Origin: Thamnocephalis sphaerospora
Taxonomy: Eukaryota; Zoopagomycota; Zoopagomycetes; Zoopagales; Sigmoideomycetaceae
DNA length: 26,584 nt
Assembly: GCA_003614735.1 (NCBI GenBank)
Contig: KZ992609.1
Location: 1 to 26,584, forward strand
Reading direction: 5' to 3'
Of this stretch, positions 1-10,386 are shown piece after piece; positions within the stretch are counted from its first letter, which is position 1; each line of letters opens with the position of its first letter. A program made the translations under genes and the position numbers. Under the pieces are notes generated by a model, which saw only the letters and a program-made list of their open reading frames with translations, searched no databases and was not told where the DNA came from.

Positions 1-1325
1 GCGGACGCTGTATGACTAGTGTCAAGTCAGCGCAACTAAACGAGTTAGTGTGCGTCAACAAGCTGCCACTCCAATATCCGTGCCAGCAGCAGCTTGCCAG
101 TGTCTTGCAGCTTGCACCCAGCCAAGATGCAGTCAGGAACGCTCACAAGCAATGGCACACATCAAGAACATGCGATAATGCAGTGATGGCAGGCTAAATG
201 CCATGTGCTCACACATTGACGCACTAACGTACATTTACTGTCACACGGCCATCTGTATCTGCACAACGTACACTAGCCTAGCCGCACCATATGCCCCACA
301 GCAAACAGATCATATGCCACTGACTATATATTGCTGATACGCTATTTTTGAGCTCGTATATCAATTCTTGTTGGCGCCATCGTAAACAATGCACTAAAGC
401 TTGCAGTCGTTGGACGACTGCGTATTGCACGCGACACGCAGAAACCCTAGCATTTATCAGTGTGGAGAGTATCATCACTCTCTCCTTCAAGCATTTGACC
501 CCGTAACGATGATAACAGTAGTGGTAAACTATTCATGTATTGCGCAAACGCAAAAAGTGCAAATGCGCTTATAAACTGATGGTAAGGATGCGTGTGGTGA
601 AAACAGCCTGCCGCTACATAATGCGGTGCGTCCTGGTGCGCATAGCACCGTCGCTAGTACTTTACAATAATGTAGCAGGCGTGAATGATGCCAGGAATGT
701 AGCCGAGCAGTGTCAAACAAATGTTGATGAGCAGGTCACAGCCGCAGCCACGCTCAAAGAGTACACCAAGCGGCGGGAAGATGACCGCACAGGCGAACTT
801 GCAGATGTCGGTGCAGGTCAGCGGCATGGTTAAGTGTAATAGATTCCTTGCAAGTGGCGGGCAGCTGAAGGCGTGTGGCCGGAAAGAAGCGAAAAAGGAG
901 GCTACAGGCTACAAAGACTATGTGTGCTGGCTCGTTACCTAGGAGTGCAGTGCGTTTATGCGTGTGTACGTGTGGCGTATGTCGTGAATGCCCCTCCCCA
1001 TACACACATGCACACACTGTTTATATATCAAACGTGTGTGTGTGTGTGTGTGTATGTACTCTTCCAACGGCAGAGGTACCCATGATGACGAACATTCTTG
1101 CGCGTGATTTCTTGGCCTACCACGCGGCGTGTGTATTATTCCAGTATGATGCTTCATGCAGCAACAGCGGGTTTGGAATGACACAACGTGCGATCAGTGC
1201 CCTTCGCAGCCCAAGTGGGGCGTGAGAGTGGCTAAAAATAGACATGCTAACTCGTTCTTGGCACGCAAAGGCATCCACGTACTTTTGTCACAATGAACGT
1301 GCGTTTACTTTGGCCTAAGCTGCCC
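1..1325. other. Intergenic region, no supportable gene
   Basis: The open frames here are short (under about 120 codons), have no recognisable domain, and I could not join any of them through plausible splice sites into a known protein. The stretch is relatively AT-rich for the window and contains a TG microsatellite at 1034-1053. Its right part is the 3' flank of the minus-strand TPR gene. A partial or very divergent gene cannot be excluded. Confidence 0.5.
1034..1053. repeat. TG dinucleotide microsatellite
   Basis: About ten uninterrupted GT units are seen directly, flanked on the left by CA-rich sequence around 1000-1017. Lies in non-coding sequence. Confidence 0.95.
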
Positions 1326-3932
1326 TTACTCGGTGCGTTTAAGATCGTTCAGCGCCTCAACAAGACGGTCATGCGCCGGAGTGCCGGCATAGGTTTCACG
1401 TGTACGGCCCACTAGACTGCGGAGCAGACTACGTGCCTGGAACTGCCAGTCTTTGGCGACGGGACGCTCCACCGGCGCACTGTCCTCGCCCTCAGACACG
1501 CTGATCATACGCGGTCCAAGGTTGCGGTAGGTATCTGCCGCATCAATGGCAGCATCCGCTAGCGTCTCAAACGCCGTCGCGTCGGTGTCATAGCCACCGC
1601 GGTGGAGCAACGCGCGGTACGCCTTGACGTGCGCGTCTAAACAACGCTCGTAGTCGTTGCGCCAGAAATAGAAGCGTGCACAGGTTTGCCAGATACGCGG
1701 ATCGTTGGTGATGCGCGCGGTGATGCACTCGTTAAGCAGCACCGCTAGCCGTACGGCCAGACGCTCCGCAGCGGTCTGTTCTTCCTCGGTCTCACCGGCG
1801 CTGCGTGTCACTGCGGTCACCAGCATCTCGAGCACCTCAATGTCCACACACTCGGTGGGCTCCTTGTCGGCACGCAGCTCCACAATACGTTGCATTGCGT
1901 GTATCGCCTGCTGGTACTCGCCCAGATCCATGGCGGTGTACAGCAGGTTGGTCCAGATGCGCCAGCTATCAAACTTGTAACGCACCGCTTGTTTGAGCGC
2001 ACGCAGGGCTTCCATCTTGCGACTCAACTTGAGCAACACCGACGCCTGATTGTTCCAGGCCTCGCTGTTTTCATCGTTAATGGCGACCACACGGCGGAAT
2101 GCGTTCTCGGCCGCTTCCCAGTCCTCAAGATGCAAGGCGGCGCAGCCAGCCATAAACCACGTATTCTCAAACAGGGGATTGATGGCGAGTGCGAGCAGAT
2201 AGCAGTCGAGACTCTCACGCCACGCCTCCCGCTTGTAGTGGTAGGCAGCGAGCGAGCGCATCGCACGGGCGTACCGCTTGCCGGACACCTCCCAGGCACG
2301 CTCGTACTGAGTATGATCGCTGGTCAGGTCGCCGAGAATACAGATCAACTTGGGCGAGTTGGGCGTCTTGGCCAGCTCGCGTCCCACCACGTCCTGCGCC
2401 TTCTTGTTTTCCTCAAGCATGATATGGCACGAAATGACATCATCCCACATCTCCAGCCGCTCAAAGATTTCCATCGCACTGCGCACCACACCCAGCGAAA
2501 CAAAGCGCTCGGCCAGCTCCTTCTCCATGGCCCACTTGGATGGCAGTAGAATGTTGTATACATAGGCCAAGCGTTCGGCAGCGGTGGATTCGTCAAGCGG
2601 AATCTGATCTACAAGCGCCTGCAGCTGCAGCACAGACCGCTCCACCGTACGCGACTTGTTGCCCTCCAGTCGCGAACGCAGCAGCAGTGCCATCGTGTGC
2701 ACCATCCAGTTGTTGGGGTGCTGCAGCACGCGACGCACGTATGCGTACATCTCCTCGGCGGTCAGACCGTGGTCGGGGTTGGTGTTTTTCACGTTCAGGC
2801 AGAGCGCCAGCAGAATACACTGATCAACCACGCGCAGGTTCTGTTGGGCATTCGGGTCCAGCTCGCCATCCTTGGTCTCGGTCGGCGCAAACTTGATTTC
2901 TTCCAGCACGGTGTCATCGTTGAGCAGCAGCGTGTTGGGCATGTTCTTGGTCTTTTCGTTATCCGCCTGCGTGTTCGTGGCCGCAGCGGCGGGCGTGTTG
3001 GCGCTCTCTGCTAGCACCACCAGCTGTGACTTGTCCGAGATCTGGAAGCGAGTCCGCTTGCCCAATGCACCCGTCAGCTGCCAGCGCAGGCCAGACGCTT
3101 CCTGAGCCCTCTTGAACATCCCCATAGCCTGGCTGTCCTCATGATACCACTGCAGTACTAGGCCCTGCTCCAACCAGTAGCGCGAGTGTACCTCTTCCGA
3201 CAGATTGGTGGTCTCAGCATCAGTGGCCTGTGCGTCCTGAGCGCGCAGAGGCAGTAGATTGGCCTCCAGACTAGCCATGTGCGCAAGAATAGCATCGTGA
3301 AGCGTAGCTGCGCCGTTGTCAAGCAGCTGTTGCTGCATAAATAGGCAGCGCGCGGCCCACCAGCGCACCGATCGTAGACTGCCCAGCCTCTCGACCGCAT
3401 CCACCAAAAGGCAGCGTGCAAGGACAATATACAGCGGCCGCGGCGTCAGATGGTACACGTCCTCGCTGTCGACCGACAGCTGTGCCAGCAAGCGTGGCGA
3501 CGCCTCAATGGCTTGGCTGCGCGCGCTCTCCGGCAGCAACTCTTGCGGCTCCAGCGTCAGCGTCGGTCCCGTCCAGCCCGACTGCATAAAGGCGCTTAGA
3601 CAAGCTGCACCGATGGCCAGCAGCTGAAACGCCCTAGCCTCGGAACCATCCTTGGCCAAGAACGCGGCCACACGCTCCGCCATGTAGCCAACCGGGTCAA
3701 ACGCCGTCGCATCCAGTTTGGCCAGCGCTGCATCCTCAGCAGGCAGCACCGTACCAAACAGCTCCTTGGCTGCGTCGCTCGTCAGAATGCTAGCATAGTC
3801 GCCGCGCGCAAATGCCGCCAGAAATTCCTCGGGCGTGTTGGCGGTCGTGTTCTCGGCTGCGGCGTCCTTGGAGCACTCTGGCTTCTCCAGCGCCAGCAGC
3901 TGCCACTCAAGATCGGCAATAGTACTGGTCAT
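1326..3932 (-). CDS. EMW1: TPR protein of the TTC27/Emw1 family
   Basis: A single uninterrupted 868-residue frame starting at the ATG at 3932. The N-terminal half is alpha-helical and poorly conserved in general. Roughly residues 545-690 form tandem tetratricopeptide repeats with the usual W/L/G/Y/A/P spacing, including segments such as AAYHYKREAWRESLDCYLLA and NSEAWNNQASVLLKLSRKME. Length and the position of the TPR block near the C-terminal two thirds fit human TTC27 and yeast Emw1 (about 850-900 residues). Emw1 is known in yeast as an essential protein linked to cell wall integrity, and TTC27 is reported as a helper in assembly of large complexes; the exact role here is inferred from family membership. 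No intron is needed. It is divergent from the DEAD-box helicase gene across a 256-base gap. An extra low-complexity Ala/Thr segment lies around residues 310-325. Family call is firm; the symbol follows the yeast name. Confidence 0.85.
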   Translation of the reverse strand: MTSTIADLEWQLLALEKPECSKDAAAENTTANTPEEFLAAFARGDYASILTSDAAKELFGTVLPAEDAALAKLDATAFDPVGYMAERVAAFLAKDGSEARAFQLLAIGAACLSAFMQSGWTGPTLTLEPQELLPESARSQAIEASPRLLAQLSVDSEDVYHLTPRPLYIVLARCLLVDAVERLGSLRSVRWWAARCLFMQQQLLDNGAATLHDAILAHMASLEANLLPLRAQDAQATDAETTNLSEEVHSRYWLEQGLVLQWYHEDSQAMGMFKRAQEASGLRWQLTGALGKRTRFQISDKSQLVVLAESANTPAAAATNTQADNEKTKNMPNTLLLNDDTVLEEIKFAPTETKDGELDPNAQQNLRVVDQCILLALCLNVKNTNPDHGLTAEEMYAYVRRVLQHPNNWMVHTMALLLRSRLEGNKSRTVERSVLQLQALVDQIPLDESTAAERLAYVYNILLPSKWAMEKELAERFVSLGVVRSAMEIFERLEMWDDVISCHIMLEENKKAQDVVGRELAKTPNSPKLICILGDLTSDHTQYERAWEVSGKRYARAMRSLAAYHYKREAWRESLDCYLLALAINPLFENTWFMAGCAALHLEDWEAAENAFRRVVAINDENSEAWNNQASVLLKLSRKMEALRALKQAVRYKFDSWRIWTNLLYTAMDLGEYQQAIHAMQRIVELRADKEPTECVDIEVLEMLVTAVTRSAGETEEEQTAAERLAVRLAVLLNECITARITNDPRIWQTCARFYFWRNDYERCLDAHVKAYRALLHRGGYDTDATAFETLADAAIDAADTYRNLGPRMISVSEGEDSAPVERPVAKDWQFQARSLLRSLVGRTRETYAGTPAHDRLVEALNDLKRTE

Positions 3933-4188
3933 GTTGCGTTGGAGTAGCGGTTCGTGTGCTGGATGGACGACGCGTGCAGGTTATGGTACAGCGTGTGCGG
4001 CCGCAGTCGACGGGGCAACAGTCAAGGGTGGCGAAGTAAGGTGTTGCGATGGGCTGGTAGCCACGGCGGCTGTTTTTAAACGGAATCGAAAAAAAGAAAA
4101 AGAATACTGATTCATTTGTCAGCTCTTTCTCGCTGCCTTCTGCGCCATTCGATCTGCTTCTGCCACTACCAACGCCACTGCTGCTACC
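3933..4188. promoter_or_regulatory. Divergent intergenic promoter region (TPR gene / RRP3)
   Basis: The 256 bases between two oppositely directed start codons must carry the promoters and 5' leaders of both genes. An A-rich purine tract (about 4078-4106) sits roughly 85-110 bases ahead of the helicase ATG, and a pyrimidine-rich stretch follows it. Poly(dA) tracts of this kind often exclude nucleosomes in fungi. No clear TATA box is seen. Function is inferred from position. Confidence 0.5.
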
Positions 4189-6012
4189 ATGCCTACTGAA
4201 AAGGAATCGCCAATGGACGTTGCCGTTGCATCGGACAATGAGGGTGCGGAGGAGCAGCCGCCCGCCACGTTCAAGGAACTGGTAGGCACCGCAAACTTGA
4301 CGTTAGCACTCGGCGTTTTCTCGTCTGACATTACTGCTCTGTACCTGCTAGGGCGTTATTGACCCGTTGGTTGAGGCCTGCGACAAGCTCAAATTCAAGC
4401 ATGCCACGCCGATTCAGCGCGAATCTATTCCGTGGGCGCTGCAGGGCAAGTATCGCGGTGTGCTGTACACAGACTTGCGTGTGTTCCTTGCTGACATGGC
4501 ACGCACCAACAGGTCGCGACATTATCGGTCTGGCGCAGACAGGCTCTGGCAAGACAGCTGCGTTTGCGATTCCCGTGCTGCAGGCGCTATGGGAGAAGCC
4601 GTCGGGCTTGTTTGCCTGTGTCATGGCGCCGACACGGTAGGCAACAGAGGTGCATTCTGCTAGGCGATAGCGGTTGATATTAACGAAAATCTGTTTGCAT
4701 TGGTGCTGGTGCAGTGAACTGGCTTTCCAGATTTCCGAAACGTTTGAAGCGCTAGGCTCGGTAATTGGCGTGCGTTGCGCCGTTATCGTCGGCGGTATGG
4801 ACATGGTGTCGCAGGCCATTGCGCTCTCCAAGAAGCCGCACGTCATTGTCTGCACACCTGGTCGTCTGCAGGACCATTTGGAAAACACCAAGGGCTTTAG
4901 CCTGCGGACGCTTAAATATCTGGCAAGTATAGTGACTTATCTGGTATGTTGTAGCAAAGCAGGATGCTTACGTCGCGGGTCATCAAACACATCTAGGTCA
5001 TGGATGAGGCGGATCGTCTGCTGGACATGGACTTTGGTCCAAAGATTGACCAGATTCTCAAGGTGATCCCGCGCGAGCGCAACACCTACCTGTTCTCTGC
5101 CACGATGACCACCAAAGTGGCCAAGCTGCAGCGCGCTTCGCTGCGGAATCCAGTCAAGGTGGAGGTGTCGACAAAGTATGTGGACGGCATGAACAGCGCT
5201 TGCTACCTGTCTACTCACGCCTTTTGCATGCTAGGTATCAGACCGTCACCACGCTGTTGCAGTACTACATCTTTTTCCCCTTCAAACACAAGGACTGTTA
5301 TCTTGTCTATCTGCTCAACGAGATGGCCGGCAACTCGGTCATTGTGTTTGTGCGCACGTGTAACGACGCTCAGCGCGTGGCGCTGTTGCTGCGGTCGCTT
5401 GGCTTCCCCGCCATTCCGCTGCACGGTCAGCTCAGCATGGACAAGCGCCTGGGCGCGCTCAACAAGTTCAAGGCGGGTACGCGCAGCATCATGATTGCCA
5501 CGGATGTAGCGGCGCGCGGTCTGGACATTCCGTTTGTGGACGGCGTCATCAACTATGATATCCCTACTCACAGCAAAGAGTATATTCACCGCGTGGGCCG
5601 TACGGCACGCGCCGGTCGCTCCGGCAAGTCCATCACCCTGGTTACGCAGTACGACGTTGAACTGCTGCAGCGCATTGAGCACGTACTCGGGCGCAAGCTG
5701 GACGGCTATGCAGTCGACAAGGATGCGGTGCTTATGCTGCAGGAGCGCGTGTCGGAAGCGCAGCGCCACGCCACTATTGTGAGTACCCTACTGCGCGCCA
5801 AAGCGTTGTAGTCTGCTTTCTCTTGGCTGACGGAAAATGGCGGGATGCGCTGTCTTTGTCTGTAGGAACTCAAAGACCAGCAGTCTAGCAAGCGACAAGG
5901 TCGTGGTGGTGGTGGTCGTCGTCGTGCGGGTGACGATGCAGATCGGGATGACGACGAAGTGCAGGCTGGCATGCCGCAAAAGAAGCGGTCTAAGCGAGGT
6001 GGTCGGCGGTGA
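4189..6012 (+). CDS. RRP3: DEAD-box ATP-dependent RNA helicase, Rrp3/DDX47 type
   Basis: Seven exons: 4189-4281, 4352-4445, 4513-4636, 4715-4922, 4997-5175, 5235-5778, 5866-6012, giving 462 residues. All phases agree and the joined protein carries every DEAD-box motif: Q motif (ATPIQ), motif I AQTGSGKT (residues 70-77), PTRELA, TPGR, DEAD (176-179), SAT (207-209), TDVAARGLD and [10 protein letters not shown]. Overall similarity is to DDX47/Rrp3, the nucleolar helicase needed for early 18S rRNA processing. The C-terminus is a basic Gly/Arg tract ending in [10 protein letters not shown], consistent with nucleolar localisation and RNA binding. Introns 2 and 4 use GC donors (GCAAGT); no GT donor restores the frame there. 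The ATG at 4189 is the first in frame and gives a short acidic leader before the FKELGV motif. Divergent from the TPR gene. Confidence 0.93.
4446..4512 (+). other. RRP3: GC-AG intron in RRP3 (intron 2)
   Basis: Exon end CTGCAGG is followed by GCAAGT; the acceptor is CAACAG. Splicing here gives the expected [13 protein letters not shown]. The nearby GT (at 4450) leaves two bases instead of one and shifts the frame ahead of motif I. Confidence 0.85.
4923..4996 (+). other. RRP3: GC-AG intron in RRP3 (intron 4)
   Basis: Exon end AAATATCTG is followed by GCAAGT; the acceptor is ATCTAG. The join gives [14 protein letters not shown], the conserved DEAD-box motif II context. The GT four bases further on breaks the frame. 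Confidence 0.87.
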
Positions 6013-6602
6013 TGCGTTCTCTACCGCAAACAATACCATAAAGCATCTGTACACTCTGGCACGGAGAGAAGATGCGCCGGCGACGAGGTGTGCGGAGACA
6101 TGCGCAGCATTCTTGCGCCAACCCCAGCCAGCACTGGCCTCCATTCTGATTGTGCACCCGAACCAACGCGACCTGATGCGAATGCCTGCATCTCCTCGCC
6201 TTCCACTAGCATCTTTGTTCGGCCCCGACACCTGCGCCATTACGGCGGCCTTGGCATCTCCATTGAGCGACATTTGCCCAGTACCCCAGCCCTCGTCGAC
6301 TGCCATACTGTTGGATAGTTTTTCTACTTGCTTTCTCTCAATGCATTGAATAGCACGATACTTGTTAAAAGCGCAGCAAGTCACGCAAAGTTGCAAACGC
6401 TCCACACCACTGTGCCGTCCTTTTGCCACGCCACCACGCTCGCACGTGCCGTTCACTGCGACACTCGTCTGTACATACCACAACGACGACGACGACGACG
6501 ACGACGACACCAGCTCGTTCGCAGCTGTGGTTAACGCTGCACCCAGTAAAAAGCGCGAGTCTGCCTTTTCTGCTACCGCTTGCAACTTGGCGTGTCTTTA
6601 CC
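6013..6602. other. Intergenic region and bZIP 5' leader
   Basis: 590 bases between the helicase stop and the bZIP start. No supportable gene. It holds a CGA triplet repeat at 6483-6508 about 95 bases before the bZIP ATG. The bZIP reading frame stays open back to an ATG at 6423, so a longer N-terminus containing a threonine run is formally possible, but that region reads as low-complexity leader. Confidence 0.5.
6483..6508. repeat. ACG/CGA triplet microsatellite
   Basis: About eight and a half copies of ACG are seen directly, within the probable 5' leader of the bZIP gene. Confidence 0.95.
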
Positions 6603-7664
6603 ATGGACGCCAGTCAGCATCGCCTGCCACCTGGCGCTCATCACCCACTAAATATGCCTGATAGTATTGCAGTCAAACTGGAGCCTACCAACGTCTCGTT
6701 TTCTCCAGAGCACAAACAATTGCCACACGCGCTCTTTAATAATTTTCAAGCGACCGAACATCTCGAGTCAGACTTTTCCGGCTCACGGTCTACGTCAGCT
6801 CAACCGCACATGGCAACAGAGAATCAAGCAAGCGAAGTTGTTGGTCGGCCCGCGCGTGCTGTACGCGCTAGTAGTGCGCGCAATGTGCGCGGCGCTCCTC
6901 ACTTTTCAGGCCGCGCCTATAACAGGCCCCGAGGGCTTAGTGCCGAGGAGAAGCGCCTACGCAATCGGGAATCGCAGCGTGCCTTTCGCATGCGCCGCGA
7001 ACGTTATGTAAGCTATCTCGAAAACACGATTCACCGGCTCAACATGCAACACGCCGTAGAAATCCACCAGCTTGAGCTGGAGATTGCCTCGTTGCGACAG
7101 CAGCTTGCCGAAGCGAGTCGCGCGATCTGGTGGGCCCGCATCACCGCGGAACCACCGGCAAACTCGGCCGAGACCATGTCAGAGACCGCGTCCACTCCGC
7201 CTGCTGCACTCTTTGCCAATCTCGCCGCAAACTGGTATGCGATGGATAGTCCGCTATTGCCACCGTTGCAACCACCCTACCTTCCGCCCAGCACGCCGTC
7301 TGCCAACGAGACTGCCATGCCCGCGCCTTCGCATGCACAGCATATTGGCTTGACCGCAGCAGATCCTTTTTATGATCTATCCACTATGACCAGTCCACTG
7401 GAGATTGGCCATGACCAGCACAGCTTCTCCGCCACTACTACTGCTACCACTACTACCACTACTACCACTGCTGCTGCGTCGATCGCTACTAGTCCGCTGG
7501 CTCCGGCGTGCACTCTGCGCTACATTGAGTGGAGAATGTGCCACTCGGATGGAACGCCAGCCATGCCTCTGTCGCCGGCTCATGCTGCTGCTGCTGCTGC
7601 TGCTGCTGTGCCCTCTCCATCACCAGCACTGCAAAGCCCAATGCACCTGCCCGATGCTGTCTAG
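6603..7664 (+). CDS. bZIP transcription factor, fungal Yap/AP-1-like
   Basis: A single-exon frame of 353 residues from the ATG at 6603 (context TTTACCATGG). Residues about 113-137 form a basic region containing RLRNRESQRAFRMRRERY, which matches the fungal Yap-type N-x-x-[AS]-Q-R-A-F-R signature. A leucine/isoleucine heptad helix follows (YLENTIHRLN to SLRQQLAE, about 138-172), expected to mediate dimerisation. The flanks are disordered and rich in Ser, Pro, Thr and Ala, with a Thr run (7434-7469) and an eight-Ala run (7584-7607) encoded by near-pure triplet repeats. Family members bind short palindromic TTAC/TGAC-type sites and often control oxidative stress or metabolism; the specific target is unknown. 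I do not see the C-terminal cysteine-rich domain of true Yap1/Pap1, so redox control by that route is unlikely. An upstream in-frame ATG at 6423 would add 60 low-complexity residues. Confidence 0.85.
   Translation: MDASQHRLPPGAHHPLNMPDSIAVKLEPTNVSFSPEHKQLPHALFNNFQATEHLESDFSGSRSTSAQPHMATENQASEVVGRPARAVRASSARNVRGAPHFSGRAYNRPRGLSAEEKRLRNRESQRAFRMRRERYVSYLENTIHRLNMQHAVEIHQLELEIASLRQQLAEASRAIWWARITAEPPANSAETMSETASTPPAALFANLAANWYAMDSPLLPPLQPPYLPPSTPSANETAMPAPSHAQHIGLTAADPFYDLSTMTSPLEIGHDQHSFSATTTATTTTTTTTAAASIATSPLAPACTLRYIEWRMCHSDGTPAMPLSPAHAAAAAAAAVPSPSPALQSPMHLPDAV
7434..7469 (+). repeat. ACT/ACC triplet repeat coding a threonine run
   Basis: Near-continuous ACT and ACC codons with one GCT interruption, in frame within the bZIP gene. 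A likely site of length polymorphism. Confidence 0.9.
7584..7607 (+). repeat. GCT triplet repeat coding eight alanines
   Basis: Eight uninterrupted GCT codons near the C-terminus of the bZIP protein, seen directly. Confidence 0.93.
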
Positions 7665-8009
7665 TTGTCTGGCACTGCCTCTGTGGCCATCATTTTTGGC
7701 CCATGTCTGAAGCTAATACACTTGCGGTCTGCTTTATGACTATAATGTGGGAGTCTGTGCACCCATGACTGACGTTGGTTTGTTTGCAGTTTTCCGACTA
7801 CGCCCGATCCAACCCGCCGCCGACGCGCGTACGAAAGCCGACGTCGCGCCGACCGTACGATGGACATGCACGTCTCTCCCCCGTTCGCCACTCTGCCGCC
7901 TTTGTGCTAGCACCACTTGCTTGTTTACTCATCAACGGCCGGGTTGACCAAGCGCCCTTGTCGTCTCTGTTTCTAACCCTACTACCGGCAGTCGCGTCCT
8001 ATTACCGTC
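7665..8009. other. Intergenic region upstream of SDH1
   Basis: 345 bases between the bZIP stop and the proposed SDH1 start. It should contain the bZIP 3' end and the SDH1 promoter. Pyrimidine-rich stretches lie at about 7950-7990, just before the start. No gene or clear TATA box seen. Confidence 0.45.
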
Positions 8010-10386
8010 ATGTCCTGGCGCGCGCTTTCTGCGTTCTCGCGCTCCGCTAGCCGCATGCCGTCCGCCGGTGGGTAACTGCGCAGAGATGAGTGACGTGGGC
8101 TGCCGGTGGGGCCACTGCGCTTGCTCTGGCGCAGGAGCACAGCGTCTTGGGTGATCCGCGCGGGCAAGACCAGTCTGCGGATCCCAGGACGTGCCTACAA
8201 GGCTGGCCTTTCTGACGTTGTTCATCTTGCGCTCGTGCCTCCTTGGCGTGCTAGGCATGCGCCGTGCGTTCCGTGCGTCTACTCCGGCCAGCCGCTTCTT
8301 TGCCACGCAGCCGCTGCGCGCTCAGGCTTCCATCGTAAGTTGGCCACGTCTGCCGGCCAGCTCCAGAGTGCATCCATGCGCAGCCGCGTCCGCTCACTGC
8401 TCTGCCTGCCACATTGGATAGAACTCGATCCTCGACAAGTACACCGTGATCGACCACGACTTTGACGCAGTGGTGGTCGGCGCCGGCGGTGCCGGTCTGC
8501 GTGCTGCCTTTGGTCTGGCCGAGGCTGGCTTCAACACGGCTTGCATCACCAAGCTGTTTCCGACGCGCTCGCATACGGTCGCCGCTCAGGTAAGCGGCGC
8601 GTCCCGCTGTCACTGTCTTCACGTGAACGCTGGCTCACTGTGATCCTCACCCCCACCATCACCACTACCGCGTCTATCTGCCACTAGGGTGGTGTGAATG
8701 CCGCATTGGGCAACATGACCGAGGACGACTGGCGCTGGCATATGTACGACACCGTCAAGGGCAGCGACTGGCTGGGTGAGCATGTGTGCGCGGTGCAAAT
8801 GGCCAGCAAAGCCGCCGCTAACCAGCTGCTACTTTGCCACAGGTGACCAGGACGCCATCCACTACATGTGCCGCGAGGCGCCCAACACTGTCGTCGAGCT
8901 GGAGCACTATGGTGTGCCGTTCTCGCGTACCAAGGAGGGCAAGATCTACCAGCGTGCCTTTGGCGGCCAGTCGCTCAAGTTTGGCAAGGGTGGCCAGGCA
9001 TACCGCTGCGCTGCCGTGGCTGACCGTACCGGCCACGCTATCCTGCACACGCTCTATGGCCAGTCGCTGCGCTACGATACCAACTACTTTATCGAGTACT
9101 TTGCGCTTGATCTGATCATGGAAGACGGCGTGTGCCGTGGTGTGATTGCCCTCAACATGGAGGATGGCACCCTGCACCGCTTCCGCTCGCACAAGACTGT
9201 CCTGGCCACTGGTGGCTACGGTCGTGCCTACTTCTCCTGCACCAGCGCCCACACTTGCACCGGTGACGGCAACGCCATGGTGGCCCGTGCTGGCCTGCCG
9301 CTGCAGGATCTGGAGTTTGTGCAGTTCCACCCGACCGGTATCTACGGCGCTGGCTGCCTGATCACGGAGGGCTCTCGCGGCGAGGGTGGCTATCTGCTCA
9401 ATGCCCAGGGCGAGCGTTTCATGGAGCGTTACGCGCCTACCGCCAAGGATCTGGCCAGTCGTGACGTGGTGTCTCGCAGCATGACCATGGAGATCCGTGA
9501 CGGTCGTGGTGTTGGCCCGGAAAAGGACCACATCTACCTGCAGCTGTCGCATCTGCCCGCCGAGGTGCTCCACGAGCGCCTGCCGGGTATCTCCGAGACG
9601 GCCGCCATCTTTGCCGGTGTCGACGTTACCAAGGAGCCGATTCCGGTGATTCCGACCGTCCACTACAACATGGGCGGCATTCCGACGCGCTACACTGGTG
9701 AGGTGCTGACACAGAAGGACGGCAAGGACGTTGTTGTGCCGGGTCTGTACGCCGCCGGTGAGGCCGCCTGCGTGTCGGTCCACGGTGCCAACCGCCTCGG
9801 AGCCAACTCGCTGCTCGATATCGTTGTGTTTGGCCGTGCCGTCGCCCACCACATTGCCGAGACGCTCAAGCCCAACACTCCGCACCAGCCGCTGCCCAGC
9901 GATGCCGGTCACGATTCGATCAAGAACCTGGACAAGCTGCGCAACGCCAACGGCAACCAGTCGACGGCCGCCATCCGTCTGGACATGCAAAAGGTCATGC
10001 AGCGCGATGCCGCCGTGTTCCGCACGCAGGAGACGCTCGACGAGGGTGTGGTCAACATTGACCGCGTCTGGAAGGCGTTCGATGATGTCAAGGTCCACGA
10101 TCGCTCGATGATCTGGAACACCGATCTGGTGGAGACGCTTGAGCTGCAGAACCTGCTTACCTGTGCCGCGCAGACCATGCACTCGGCGGCCGCGCGCCAG
10201 GAGTCGCGTGGTGCCCACGCGCGCGAGGACTTCCAGTCCCGTGACGATGACAAGTGGATGAAGCACACGCTGTCGTGGCAGAACCAGGAGACGGGCGAGG
10301 TCAAGCTCGACTACCGCGCAGTGCAGTCGCAGACGCTCGATGAGGCCGAGTGCAAGAGCGTGCCGCCGATGGCCCGTGTCTATTAA
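8010..10386 (+). CDS. SDH1: Succinate dehydrogenase flavoprotein subunit, mitochondrial
   Basis: Five-exon model: 8010-8067, 8255-8334, 8422-8589, 8688-8775, 8843-10386, giving 645 residues, the usual size. It oxidises succinate to fumarate in complex II of the inner mitochondrial membrane, passing electrons to covalently bound FAD. Visible features are the Rossmann GAGGAG (about 66-71), the SHTVAAQGG motif whose His (about 97) carries the FAD, the HPTGIYGAG active-site segment, RGEGG, the capping-domain IPTRYTGEV and [11 protein letters not shown]. The start is the uncertain part. An ATG at 8010 encodes an Arg/Ser/Ala-rich presequence ([17 protein letters not shown]) that splices through a 187-base GT-AG intron to a second Arg-rich segment ([15 protein letters not shown]). 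Starting instead at the ATG at 8257 gives 625 residues, still with a presequence. I prefer 8010 because the sequence just before 8257 looks like a strong acceptor (GTGCTAG) with a CTGAC branch site. The last exon is GC-rich, with strong C/G third-position bias, as expected of a highly expressed gene. Confidence 0.93.

Noticed and set aside
1890-2549. A 219-codon plus-strand open frame
   Set aside because: Antisense shadow of the TPR gene, with no domain and no start context.
5788-6585. A 265-codon minus-strand open frame
   Set aside because: Covers the last RRP3 exon and the bZIP leader. Its Ser/Thr runs come from the CGA repeats and G/R codons on the other strand.
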